A DNA stretch of 64,000 nt, from assembly GCF_029869545.1 (NCBI RefSeq), contig NZ_JARWQD010000305.1, positions 17,490 to 81,489 on the forward strand. Reading direction: 5' to 3'. Under the pieces are notes generated by a model, which saw only the letters and a list, made by a program, of their open reading frames with translations, had not been told where the DNA came from and did no database searches. The first letter of the stretch is position 1; each line of letters begins with the position of its first letter. Of this stretch, positions 25,214 to 32,891 are shown one piece after another. Source of the DNA: Nocardia wallacei (GTDB lineage Bacteria; Actinomycetota; Actinomycetes; Mycobacteriales; Mycobacteriaceae). The position numbers and the translations under genes were made by a program.

Positions 25214-25432
25214 GGCTATCACCTGCTAGTCGCTGGTCGCAGGGCCGGACTAGTCCTGCGGCGAACGCCCACCGCCTCGTCTACCAACGTGACGGCCGAC
25301 ACATCGGACTATATGTTGGTAAATAGCACCACGCAAGTGATCTACAAAACTCCCTCGACACATACTGGGGATATGCTGATGGCGATCCGCGCGCGTACTG
25401 TACAGCCACCAGACTGGAAGGAAGGGGCTCCG

Positions 25433-26308
25433 ATGCCACCAATCTCGTCAGTAGCTGCCAAGTGGGAGATCGTCGCCATCTGTCGTGATCGACGGGAAGA
25501 ACTCGGCATGACGGGGCCGGACCTGGCACGCGCCGCTGGCGTCGTGGGCACCTTCTGGTCGAGGTTCGAAAACGAGAAGAAGCTGGTCAAGCCCGAGAGG
25601 TTCATCCAAGTACTCGAAGCGCTCCAGTTCCCCGATGACAAGCGGGAGCATCTGCTGAAGCTGCGGGAGTACGCGATGGGTAGTGGCTGGTGGGCAGCCT
25701 ACAGCAAGGTTTTCTCTGCGCAGCACATCAACGAGTTCGGCCTCGAATACGGTGCCGAAGAAGTACGAACCTACGAGAGCCTGCTCATCCCCGGGTTGCT
25801 TCAGACAGAGACCTACGCTCGGGCACTCATCGAGGCCGACCAGATCGGGATCCCGGCCAGGGAGGTCAATCGCCGGATCGCGGCACGGATGAAGCGCCAG
25901 GAACGCCTGTTCGGCGATGACCCACTTCGTCTGGTCGCGGTGGTCAGTCAGGCCGCGATCGAGCAGCAGTTCGGTGGGCCTGGAGTGCTCCGTGACCAGC
26001 TTCAGTACCTGGCCAGGACCATTAGGGAGAACAAGGCCACGATCGACTTCCGGATCGTTCCGTTCACGAGTGAGAAGGGGCCAATCCTCGGCGGTTGCAC
26101 CTTCCATGTCCTGGAGTTCACCAGCGCGCAGCTCGGACCACTCGCCTGGTTCGAGTCACCGCTGGAAGCAAAGATGATCGAGGATCCCGACAAGGTCTTG
26201 GACCTCAGCCGATCGTTCGAATATGTGCAGGATCAGGCGCTCTCGCCTGACCAGTCCCTCGCGTTGATCGACGAATCCGCAGGTAGACTTGAGGTTTTCA
26301 TTGAGTAG
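25433..26308 (+). CDS. XRE regulator with DUF5753 domain
   Basis: 291 aa from ATG 25433 (AAGGAAGGGG upstream); upstream in-frame starts exist without RBS. The N-terminal HTH is REELGMTGPDLARAAGVVGTFWSRFENEKKLVKPERFIQVLEAL. The rest is the DUF5753 domain (YESLLIPGLLQTETYARALIEA, QQFGGPGVLRDQLQYL, IDFRIVPFTSEKGPILGGCTFHVLEF), common in actinomycetes and nearly always paired with a DUF397 gene, as here (next gene, 10 nt downstream). These pairs are involved in development or act as toxin-antitoxin-like regulators in some streptomycetes. It may also control the divergent unknown operon. Confidence 0.9.
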   Translation: MPPISSVAAKWEIVAICRDRREELGMTGPDLARAAGVVGTFWSRFENEKKLVKPERFIQVLEALQFPDDKREHLLKLREYAMGSGWWAAYSKVFSAQHINEFGLEYGAEEVRTYESLLIPGLLQTETYARALIEADQIGIPAREVNRRIAARMKRQERLFGDDPLRLVAVVSQAAIEQQFGGPGVLRDQLQYLARTIRENKATIDFRIVPFTSEKGPILGGCTFHVLEFTSAQLGPLAWFESPLEAKMIEDPDKVLDLSRSFEYVQDQALSPDQSLALIDESAGRLEVFIE

Positions 26309-26318
26309 GATGATCTAT

Positions 26319-26744
26319 ATGGGCACTGCAAGTAACTGTGGACGGCACTGGTTCAAGTCGTCGTTTTCGCGCGACACGTCCAGCTGTGTTGTCGTGAGTC
26401 TTGGTTGGTTCAAGTCGTCGTTCTCGCGCGACTCGTCCAACTGCGTCGTGGTCCGCCAGGACGCGGACACCGTGCTCATACGCGACGACAAGTACCAGGG
26501 CGACCCGGCCGACGAGCCGATCATCACCGTCCCGGCTGCGGCCTGGCCCGAGTTCCTCGCGGTTGTCGCAGCCGAAGAGAGCCTCGAAGGCCCGCCTGAC
26601 GAAGTGCCGGCCATTATCCGTGAGGCCGACGGAACAACTACACTTCGCGACTTCCGTAATCAGGCGCTGTCATTCACGATCGGCGAGTGGGTCGCCTTTA
26701 CCAAGGGTGTGCAGGCCGGAGAATTTTCCCCCGCTGCCGCCTAG
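26319..26744 (+). CDS. tandem DUF397 protein
   Basis: 141 aa from ATG 26319 (AGGA 8 nt upstream; ATG 26310 also in frame). A typical DUF397 protein is about 60-75 aa with one W-x-KSS-x-S...CV-V block and one C-terminal AWxxFLxxV block. Here the N-terminal block is present twice (FKSSFSRDTSSCVVV and FKSSFSRDSSNCVVV, 19 codons apart) and the C-terminal block twice (PAAAWPEFLAVV and IGEWVAFTKGVQAGEF). It is the partner of the XRE/DUF5753 regulator directly upstream. Confidence 0.88.
   Translation: MGTASNCGRHWFKSSFSRDTSSCVVVSLGWFKSSFSRDSSNCVVVRQDADTVLIRDDKYQGDPADEPIITVPAAAWPEFLAVVAAEESLEGPPDEVPAIIREADGTTTLRDFRNQALSFTIGEWVAFTKGVQAGEFSPAAA
26349..26453 (+). repeat. direct repeat inside DUF397 gene
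   Basis: Two 48-nt near-identical copies, 26349-26396 and 26406-26453, 57 nt apart, both beginning TGGTTCAAGTCGTCGTT. They encode the duplicated DUF397 N-terminal block; substitutions between copies are mostly silent, so the duplication is older than a replication slip but retained in frame. Confidence 0.85.
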
Positions 26745-26936
26745 ACGTCGTCCTTCTGTAGGGCCTCAGAACTCGTGGCGGATTCTCAGAATGGTTGGCG
26801 GTGACGTGGCGGATCCGCCATCGTTTCGAGACTCCGCGCGTTCTGCTGTTGATTGGTAGATGATCTTCGCCAGTTGGCTTCCGCAGCAGGAGGTTTCGAG
26901 TTGGTGCGTGCGAAGACCGCTCGGTGCGGCGAGTTC

Positions 26937-27497
26937 TCACGTCTCGTATCTGGTCAGGACCACGCCGCCGGGGAAAGCCCGCGTCTCCACCAGGTTCAAG
27001 TTCACCCAGCTGTCCAGCGTGGTGAAGAACGGCGTGCCGCCGCCCACGAGGACCGGATAGGTGGTGATCACGTACTCGTCGATCAGCCCGGCCCGCATCG
27101 CCGCCCCGGCGAGCGTCGCGCCACCGATGCCCATCGGGCCGCCGTCCTCAGCCTTGAGCCGGGTGATCTCGGCAATCGCGTCGCCGGTGAACAGTCGGGT
27201 GTTCCAGTCGACCTTGTCGATCGTCGAGGAGAACACCACCTTCGGCGTGTCCCGCCAGTTCCGTGCGAACTCGATCTCCGCCGGGGTGGCGTTGGGCTGC
27301 CGGTCGCCGGTCGGCCAATAGGAGCTCATCGTCTGCCACAGCTTGCGCCCGTACAGCGACAGACTGATCGCCAGCTCCTGGTCGAGCCTCCACTCGAACA
27401 GCTCGTCGCCCGGCGGCCCGCCCCAGCCGAGGTCGTCGCCGGCCGCGGCGATGTAGCCGTCCAGGGACACGTTCATACCGTAAATCAGTTTCCGCAT
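26937..27497 (-). CDS. dihydrofolate reductase-like (RibD C-terminal) protein
   Basis: 186 aa of the DHFR/RibD-C fold: MRKLIYGMNVSLDGYIAA at the N-terminus, LSLYGRKLWQTMSSYWP, PKVVFSSTIDKVDWNTRL, GGATLAGAAMRAGLIDEYVITTYPVLVGGGTPFF and a C-terminal GVVLTRYE strand. Such stand-alone proteins are NADPH-binding reductases of unknown substrate, not the essential DHFR. It is a single gene; no operon partner is evident. The 190 nt between 26745 and 26936 show nothing. Confidence 0.88.
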   Translation of the reverse strand: MRKLIYGMNVSLDGYIAAAGDDLGWGGPPGDELFEWRLDQELAISLSLYGRKLWQTMSSYWPTGDRQPNATPAEIEFARNWRDTPKVVFSSTIDKVDWNTRLFTGDAIAEITRLKAEDGGPMGIGGATLAGAAMRAGLIDEYVITTYPVLVGGGTPFFTTLDSWVNLNLVETRAFPGGVVLTRYET

Positions 27498-27601
27498 GGT
27501 GCAAGCCTTCCGTGAGTCGGTCTCCGGTGTAATGACCGGCGCGGAACGGGAAACTTATCTGTGTGTGATCGGCGCTCACAGGCAGTCCTCGTGTTCGGGG
27601 C

Positions 27602-27790
27602 TCAACGTGGCGTACTGGGCCCGGCGAGAAATTCGCACAAGAAGTGCCACCAGTCCTGCCCGTGCTCGTCCGAAATAGGTACGACGCAGAAAGAGCGCGG
27701 ACCTGAAGAAATGCCACGGAACTGAGACTCGAGCCAAATGGCATGCTGTGAGACAACCCAACGAACCCGCTGGTCAACCAAGATCGACAT
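27602..27790 (-). CDS. possible small ORF of lower GC
   Basis: 62 codons starting MSILVDQRVRWVVSQHAIW and ending GQDWWHFLCEFLAGPSTPR. Third positions are often A/T, unlike the GC-rich neighbours, and no RBS is visible. It could be a fragment of a foreign gene or chance. It is the only candidate in the 460-nt gap 27498-27957, which otherwise shows nothing. Confidence 0.28.
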   Translation of the reverse strand: MSILVDQRVRWVVSQHAIWLESQFRGISSGPRSFCVVPISDEHGQDWWHFLCEFLAGPSTPR

Positions 27791-27957
27791 GTCTCGCGAT
27801 CTGAGACTCTGCACCTTCGCGCAGCAGCAGCCGAGGCGTCAGTGGGAGCACTGTCGCCCGGCCGCTGGCCGGAGCTCTGCAGTGGAATGCCCAACTAGGC
27901 TGTAGGTCTCGAACACGTGGTACGAATACGTGGCCGTCGGCGACGGTTGGGAGGCAT

Positions 27958-28674
27958 GTGTACAAGGACGAAGAACTCGTCTGTGCGGGGCGAGCGCTCG
28001 ACGATCGTGGATGTGTAAGCGTCACATCGTTCATCTCGCCAGACGTTGTGAACGCTGTTGCGGCCGAGGCTATTCGGTTGGCTGACACCATTGCGGTTCG
28101 TCGTGATCTCACGCTGGCGGCGACGGATTCGACGCCGCGGCGGATGTGGAACGTCACGCGCGCTCGAATCGCTGAGTACGGCACCGTGATTCCGTCTGCT
28201 TACCGGTCCTCGGCGGTGATCGATGCGGTCTCGCGCATAGCTGGTGAGCAGGTGTTCGCCTGTCCGTACGAGCCGGAGCAGTTCGTGATCACCCGGTTGG
28301 AGCGGCCCGAGGATACGCACGGATGGCATTGGGATGACTACAGTTTCGCGCTCGTGTGGGTCGCGGAGTGTCCTCCCGTCGTGGACGGTGGGTTCGTCGA
28401 GTGCGTTTCGCACACGGTGTGGGACAAGCATCGGCCTGACGTGGATGGGATTCTGCGGGACCGTGCGGTTCATCGGCTTGAGGTGGGTGCGGGTGAGGTG
28501 TATCTGATGCGGACGAAGACCACCCTGCATCGTGTGCATCCGATCCGGCGGGCTGTTGGAAGGCATTCAAAGTTCCTACGTAGCGGGTGGTTTCGCGGCA
28601 TTGTGGGTGCCGACGAATCTTGGTGTGTGCCGGGCTCGGGGTGGTGTTGGTTGGCGGCGGCACCGTGCCGATGA
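27958..28674 (+). CDS. Fe(II)/2-oxoglutarate oxygenase, BesD/HalD-like
   Basis: 238 aa from a GTG with GGGAGG close upstream. The core HGWHWDDYSFALVWVAECPPVVDGGFVECVSHTVWDK...AGEVYLMRTKTTLHRVHP matches the amino-acid halogenase/hydroxylase family around BesD. The facial triad reads H124-x-D126 and H191, a 67-residue spacing equal to that I recall for BesD (H137, H204). In the halogenases the Asp is Gly; here Asp is kept, so hydroxylation rather than chlorination is expected. The last 35 residues do not look like the family end, suggesting a 3' truncation near the IS21 edge. Confidence 0.72.
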   Translation: MYKDEELVCAGRALDDRGCVSVTSFISPDVVNAVAAEAIRLADTIAVRRDLTLAATDSTPRRMWNVTRARIAEYGTVIPSAYRSSAVIDAVSRIAGEQVFACPYEPEQFVITRLERPEDTHGWHWDDYSFALVWVAECPPVVDGGFVECVSHTVWDKHRPDVDGILRDRAVHRLEVGAGEVYLMRTKTTLHRVHPIRRAVGRHSKFLRSGWFRGIVGADESWCVPGSGWCWLAAAPCR

Positions 28675-28685
28675 GGGCATGCGAA

Positions 28686-28728
28686 GGCCCTCCCGGTAGT
28701 CCTTGGCTCGGTGCTGTCCGGGAGGGCC
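28686..28728. terminator. strong hairpin after oxygenase gene
   Basis: A perfect 11-bp stem (GGCCCTCCCGG at 28686-28696, complement at 28718-28728) with a 21-nt loop, directly downstream of the oxygenase stop. There is no U-tract, as is common in actinomycetes. Confidence 0.65.
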
Positions 28729-28856
28729 GTGTAGCGCGTGGAGGCGCTGTGCTCACGGTAGGCGTGGTGGCTCTGGGCGTGAATTCTGACGTCGGTTTGG
28801 CGTGAATCTGGGCATCGGGTGGGCGGTTTGGTGCCGGGTTCTGAGCGTGAAAACGA

Positions 28857-28890
28857 ACACCGCTCGACCGGTGTGTCGGTCGAGCGGTGT
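28857..28890. terminator. hairpin downstream of istB
   Basis: A perfect 14-bp stem (ACACCGCTCGACCG, 28857-28870, complement 28877-28890) with a 6-nt loop, just past the istB stop on the minus strand. Confidence 0.65.
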
Positions 28891-28908
28891 GGGTGTGTCG
28901 GGTTGAGG

Positions 28909-29700
28909 TCAGCTCTTGGTGGTGCGGGTGTGTGCGAGTCGGTAGGAGTCGGTTCCGGTTTCGATGATGTGTCCTCCGAAGGTGAGCCTGTCGACGATTG
29001 CGGCGCAGAGTCGCGGGTCGGTGAAGGTTTTCGTCCAGCCGGAGTAGCTGTCGTTGGAGGCGATGGCGACGCTGTTCTTCTCTTCGCGTTCGGTGAGGAC
29101 TTGGAACAGCAGTTCCGCGCCGCGCCGGTCGAGTTCCATGTAGCCGAGTTCGTCTATGCAGAGCAGGTCGACGCGTCCGTAGCGGGCGATGGTCTTAGAC
29201 AGCACCTTCTCGTCTGCGGCTTCCACCAGCTCGTTCACCAGTTTCGTCGCGAGGGTGTATTTCACCCGGAAGCCTTGCATGGCTGCTTCGGTGCCCAATG
29301 CGATGAGCAGGTGGGATTTGCCGGTGCCGGAGTCGCCGATCAGGCAGAGCGGCAAGCTCTTTCGGACCCAGTCGCAGGTGGCGAGGGTGTGGATGGCGGC
29401 GGGGTCGATGTTGGGGTTGGCGTCGAAGTCGAAGGCGCGTAGCGACTTGTCGCGTGGGAATCCGGCGGCGCGGATGCGTCGTTCGGAGCGGCGCCGTGCC
29501 CGGTCGTCGCATTCGCCCAGTAGCAGCTCGGCCAGAAACGCCCGGTAGGACATCTGCTCTTTGGCGGCGGTGTCGGCGACCTCGCTGAATAGGGAGCGGA
29601 TCGTCGGCAGCCGCAATACTCGGCAGGCTTGGTCGATGGCCGTGTCGGCGGCCGGCTCGGTGAGACCGTTGCGTCGTCCGATCACGGAATTTCCGGTCAT
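28909..29700 (-). CDS. istB: IS21 helper ATPase IstB
   Basis: 263 aa AAA+ ATPase assisting the IstA transposase. Walker A is IGDSGTGKSHLLIALG, Walker B is VDLLCIDELGYMELD, sensor region VAIASNDSYSGWTKTF, and a C-terminal RLTFGGHIIETGTDSYRL. Start 29700 overlaps the istA stop by 4 nt (ATGA), the standard istA-istB coupling. Intact, but its partner is truncated. Confidence 0.95.
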   Translation of the reverse strand: MTGNSVIGRRNGLTEPAADTAIDQACRVLRLPTIRSLFSEVADTAAKEQMSYRAFLAELLLGECDDRARRRSERRIRAAGFPRDKSLRAFDFDANPNIDPAAIHTLATCDWVRKSLPLCLIGDSGTGKSHLLIALGTEAAMQGFRVKYTLATKLVNELVEAADEKVLSKTIARYGRVDLLCIDELGYMELDRRGAELLFQVLTEREEKNSVAIASNDSYSGWTKTFTDPRLCAAIVDRLTFGGHIIETGTDSYRLAHTRTTKS

Positions 29701-30545
29701 GAGGTGCCTTTCTGGGCTCTGGGGAGGCGAAGCAGTTGGTCGTATTGGGCGACCGAGGGCAGCGGGCGGGTGTCCGGGGGTAGGTGCGCGAGACGGCGCG
29801 CGGTCAGTGAGGGCAGCGGGTCGATCGGCAGGTCGAGATCGACCACGGGTTCGGGCGCGGGCTGGGCTTCGCTGATCTTGCGGGCCTCCAGCGCGACCGC
29901 ATCCGCGGTCAGCGCGCCTGACTGCAGGGCCGCGGCCAGAGCATCGACGAGCAGGTCGTGGGGCATATGCCGTTGCAGCAGCAGCACCTCGATCAGGGCG
30001 CGGGTGCCGTGTTGATCGCCGTGAGTTCTGCGGGCGGCGGCCCACCAGGCTTCGTGGATCGGGGTGAATTTGCCTGCGGCGCGGGCCTGTTCGAGCGCGG
30101 TCGCCCCGGGCAGCGCGCCGGGTTTGCGCAGCAGCCCTTCCAGGTAGTGATCGAGCTCGAGTCGCGATCCGCCCTTGGCGAGTAGCCGTTCGTGGCGGGC
30201 GATTTCGGTGGGCCCGTCGTAAACGACCAACTCCGAGGCGTGCAGCAGGACCCGGACTTGGCGTTCGATGAACCGGACCGGGACCGAATACTTGTTGGTG
30301 CGCACCGATATCTGCGCGTAACGGTCGACCCGCGGTGCGAACCAGCGGCCGGTCTCGAACGGCTCATCCGGCAAGGGGCGCAGCAACCCGGCCTCCGCCG
30401 CGAACATTTCCCCGATCGTGCGTGGCCGTGCCCCGATCCGGCGGTTGTCGTCAGCGGCGTCCCACTCATCGATCATCGCGTTGAGCTCGGCGATCGAGTC
30501 GACTTCCGGGACCGGGACCAGGCGGTTGCGTCGGAACCAGCCGAT
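29697..30545 (-). pseudogene. istA: IstA transposase, 5'-truncated
   Basis: About 280 residues of the C-terminal part of an IS21 IstA: IGARPRTIGEMFAAEAGLLRPLPDEPFETGRWFAPRVDRYAQISVRTNKYSVPVRFIERQVRVLLHASELVVYDG, then LEGLLRKPGALPGATALEQARAAG. The HTH and the DDE catalytic core of the roughly 500-aa protein are absent. The frame continues to 30686 through unrelated sequence, so translation of a nonsense fusion is possible. Not functional. Confidence 0.85.
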
Positions 30546-30710
30546 ACCGGCCGATTGCGACGTCCCGCCGGAAGTCACCCGCGTGTATGGGTGTTCACGC
30601 AGACCGCCGCCGGGCAGCTCTTCGATGATGGCGTGCAGGACCCGGTCTCCAAGTCCGAGGTCCACCGTCAGGCAGGGAAGGCGCACGCGAACTGGTTATT
30701 AGCCAGGTGG

Positions 30711-30739
30711 TTGCGAGTTCGGGCGATCCGTCCTACATT
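30711..30739 (+). promoter_or_regulatory. promoter for the transfer operon
   Basis: TTGCGA (30711-30716) and TACATT (30734-30739) are separated by 17 bp and are followed by the conserved leader motif (30740-30803). The box sequences and spacing match those before the integrase operon (6727-6699). It lies just beyond the truncated IS21 and about 265 nt before the first transfer gene. Confidence 0.6.
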
Positions 30740-30770
30740 GGATGTGCGTCCTCTTCTCGAGGGTTCCCCG

Positions 30771-30824
30771 GTGATCGCTGGCAGCGGACCCGGATGTAGC
30801 GCCACAAGGGCACTAACCGCGTAG
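30771..30824 (+). CDS. leader mini-ORF (motif copy C)
   Basis: A 17-codon frame from GTG 30771 with GAGGG at a 7-nt spacing. Its start region 30745-30803 is nearly identical to copy A at 6636-6698 (GGTGATCGCTGGCAGCGG, then CCGGATGTAGCGCC). In an alternative frame a GTG at 30744 gives 26 codons. It lies in the leader of the transfer operon. The rest of 30825-31003 shows no other gene. Confidence 0.35.
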   Translation: MIAGSGPGCSATRALTA

Positions 30825-31003
30825 TGAACGCGTGCCTGTGCTGTGGCTTCCCGACCTGTGAGGTGATCGGCGCTGTTGCGTCGGGGCCGCTGGTCGGTGC
30901 GCATTCGCCTTGATCCTGCTTGAGCATCGTGTGCCGCGAACGGCGTTGATCGCCTGCGGTTTTCGCGGTTGCCGGTGGGGTCGCCGTGGAAGTGGGGCCG
31001 CCG

Positions 31004-31393
31004 ATGCGGAAGTCCAATCGCGAGCAACATCGTTGTCGTCGCGCCGTCATTGCCGGTGTATTGCCACCGGCTGTTGCCGTAGTCTGCGTCGGTCTCGCGG
31101 TCGCCGAGTCCGGGCAGGCCGGTGTCCCGCTTGGCTCATTGGGTGCGACGGGGCACGTCACAACCGGTGGCGGGGCAGCGTCCGGCGCTGAGTCTTTGGG
31201 GAGTCAGGTCCGTGCACTGGTCGCCGAGGTCACGCGACAGTTCGCGCAGGTGATACGGCCCGTTCAGTGGCTGGTGGATGCCGCCCCGGCGTTGGTCCGC
31301 CCGGCGGTCGAACGCGTGCGGCAGGCCCGGCAACAGCTGCATGCGCAGATGGGCCGACCCGCGGTGCCGCATCGATGGGTGGCTCGGCGATGA
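31004..31393 (+). CDS. small membrane-anchored protein, first transfer gene
   Basis: 129 aa from ATG 31004 (a GTG at 30986 is in frame). A basic N-terminus and one hydrophobic segment (about residues 14-34, AVIAGVLPPAVAVVCVGLAVA) form a signal anchor; the exported part is Gly-rich, then helical (RALVAEVTRQFAQVIRPVQWLVDAAPALVRPAVERVRQARQQL). No known domain. It overlaps the next gene by ATGA and opens the transfer operon. Confidence 0.65.
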   Translation: MRKSNREQHRCRRAVIAGVLPPAVAVVCVGLAVAESGQAGVPLGSLGATGHVTTGGGAASGAESLGSQVRALVAEVTRQFAQVIRPVQWLVDAAPALVRPAVERVRQARQQLHAQMGRPAVPHRWVARR

Positions 31394-32127
31394 CCCGCAC
31401 ACAACGGCACCTGGATCGGTACCTGACAGCGCTGGATTTGGACATAGGCGCTGCGGGCGAGCTGCGTCATCTTGCCGACACCGACAGCCACGGCGGCATA
31501 GTTTCCGACCCGACCGATCTGGCTGAGGACTTCGACGTTCGTTGGACGCAGATCGCGTCTCGGCGAGCACGCGACTATGCGACTAGAACTCGTCGTCGCA
31601 GACTCGCGCTGACCGCAGTGAGCGTCTGTGTGGTGACAGGCGCGGTCGCCATGGGCGTACTCCTGCACCACACCAACCGAAACACTGCGCCTACTCGGGC
31701 CCCGATTGCCGTCGACCAGCGCAGCCCGGGGCAGAGTCCGGTCGCGCAGAAGGGCGGCGACTGCTCTTCGACGCCGGTAGTCACCGGAGACACCGTCCGT
31801 GGCTCGGGCACCGGCGGCACCGACTCGGGCCCCGGCGCCGTGATGGCGTTCGAAACCGCCTACTACGTCACGCGGTCCGGGACAGCCGCACGAGCGGTGA
31901 CTACCCCTGATGCGAATGTGCCTGCGGCAGAGACCATCCAGGCCGGCATCGACACCATCCCCGCGGGCACCGGGTTCTGTGTCCTTGTCGCCCCGGCGGG
32001 GCCGAACTCTTGGCACGTCGACCTGACCGAGACCCGGCGGGATCGTGCCCGGGTGGTCTATCGACAGACCGTGACCACCACCGTCGTGGACGGTCGGGTC
32101 CTGATCACCGGGATCACGCCGCGATGA
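31390..32127 (+). CDS. single-pass transfer protein
   Basis: 245 aa with a cytoplasmic N-terminus of about 70 residues, one membrane segment (about 71-92) and an extracytoplasmic C-terminal domain of about 150 residues (AFETAYYVTRSGTAARAV ... IDTIPAGTGFCVLVAP ... SWHVDLTETRRDRARVVYRQ). Similar proteins accompany actinomycete type IV systems, but I cannot name the family with confidence. It is coupled at both ends by 4-nt overlaps. Confidence 0.62.
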   Translation: MTRTQRHLDRYLTALDLDIGAAGELRHLADTDSHGGIVSDPTDLAEDFDVRWTQIASRRARDYATRTRRRRLALTAVSVCVVTGAVAMGVLLHHTNRNTAPTRAPIAVDQRSPGQSPVAQKGGDCSSTPVVTGDTVRGSGTGGTDSGPGAVMAFETAYYVTRSGTAARAVTTPDANVPAAETIQAGIDTIPAGTGFCVLVAPAGPNSWHVDLTETRRDRARVVYRQTVTTTVVDGRVLITGITPR

Positions 32128-32891
32128 GCACCGCATTTGAACCCGAAGAGCTGGCCATCCCGCAGCCGCTCGCTCCCGCGGTCCTTGTGGTCGGGACAGG
32201 CGGCGGCGCTGGCGCGACCACCACCGCGTGGGGGCTGGCGGCGGCCATCGGCGCCACGACGGACTGGGACGCGGTCGCCGTCGATGCGAGCACTTCCGGG
32301 GGCGACCTCGGCCTGCGCGGAGCAGACGAGCTGATGCGTCCGATGTCGCTGCAAGCGTGGCTGACCGAAATCGGCGACGGCGCAACGTCGGTCACGCGCG
32401 AACTGCTGCTCTCGTCGAGCATCGGCGCGGGATTGCTGTGGCAAGACGACACAGCGTTGCCCCCGCGAGCCACCATCGGGACGACCGCGCGACTGCTGAG
32501 GATGTCGGGGTATCTGGGCATCTACGACGGCGGCGGGCACGTCTCGGCGCAGCAGCTGCTGCCGCTGATCTGTGACGGCCACACCGGCCTAATCGTCACG
32601 GCACCGGCCCGCCGCGGGGCGGCGAACCGGTTGTTCACAAGCCTGAAATGGCTGGACCACAACCTCGGCGTCGACGTCGTCGCCGATACGACAGTTGTTG
32701 TGACGCACCAGGATCGGCGAACGGAATCCATCGCTGACGAGATCCGCCGAAGCCTGAGCGGCTGGGTGCGCGACGTGTTCGAGGTCCCCTATGACCCGCA
32801 TCTGGTGGGCGGGGTCGCTCTGAGCGTCGACCAGCTGCATTCCTCAACCACCACGGCGTACGCCGACATCGTGATGGGAGTCGGCCTGTGA
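32124..32891 (+). CDS. MinD/ParA-like protein 1 (degenerate P-loop)
   Basis: 255 aa with the deviant Walker A region of MinD/ParA proteins in altered form: LVVGTGGGAGATTTAWGLAAAI, where both lysines of KGGxGKT are replaced (Gly and Ala). The remainder keeps the fold (WDAVAVDASTSGGDLGLRG as switch I, LIVTAPARRGAANRLFTSLKWLD). ATP hydrolysis is therefore doubtful. Comparable MinD-like proteins occur in ESX loci and actinomycete conjugation loci. Coupled by ATGA upstream and GTGA downstream. Confidence 0.75.
   Translation: MSTAFEPEELAIPQPLAPAVLVVGTGGGAGATTTAWGLAAAIGATTDWDAVAVDASTSGGDLGLRGADELMRPMSLQAWLTEIGDGATSVTRELLLSSSIGAGLLWQDDTALPPRATIGTTARLLRMSGYLGIYDGGGHVSAQQLLPLICDGHTGLIVTAPARRGAANRLFTSLKWLDHNLGVDVVADTTVVVTHQDRRTESIADEIRRSLSGWVRDVFEVPYDPHLVGGVALSVDQLHSSTTTAYADIVMGVGL

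Larger units (their letters stand above)
28770..30545 (-). mobile_element. decayed IS21-family element
   Basis: Contains an intact istB and only the C-terminal part of istA. At the istB side three direct GCGTGAA repeats (28778, 28800, 28845) fit the multiple end repeats of IS21 elements; the other end has been lost at about 30540 with the 5' half of istA. The element therefore cannot move by itself. Its truncated edge lies 170 bp before the transfer-operon promoter. Confidence 0.75.

Noticed and set aside
27148..27894. 248-codon minus-strand frame through the DHFR-like gene
   Set aside because: It reads the reductase gene in a wrong frame; the DHFR/RibD motifs are in the 26937-27497 frame.
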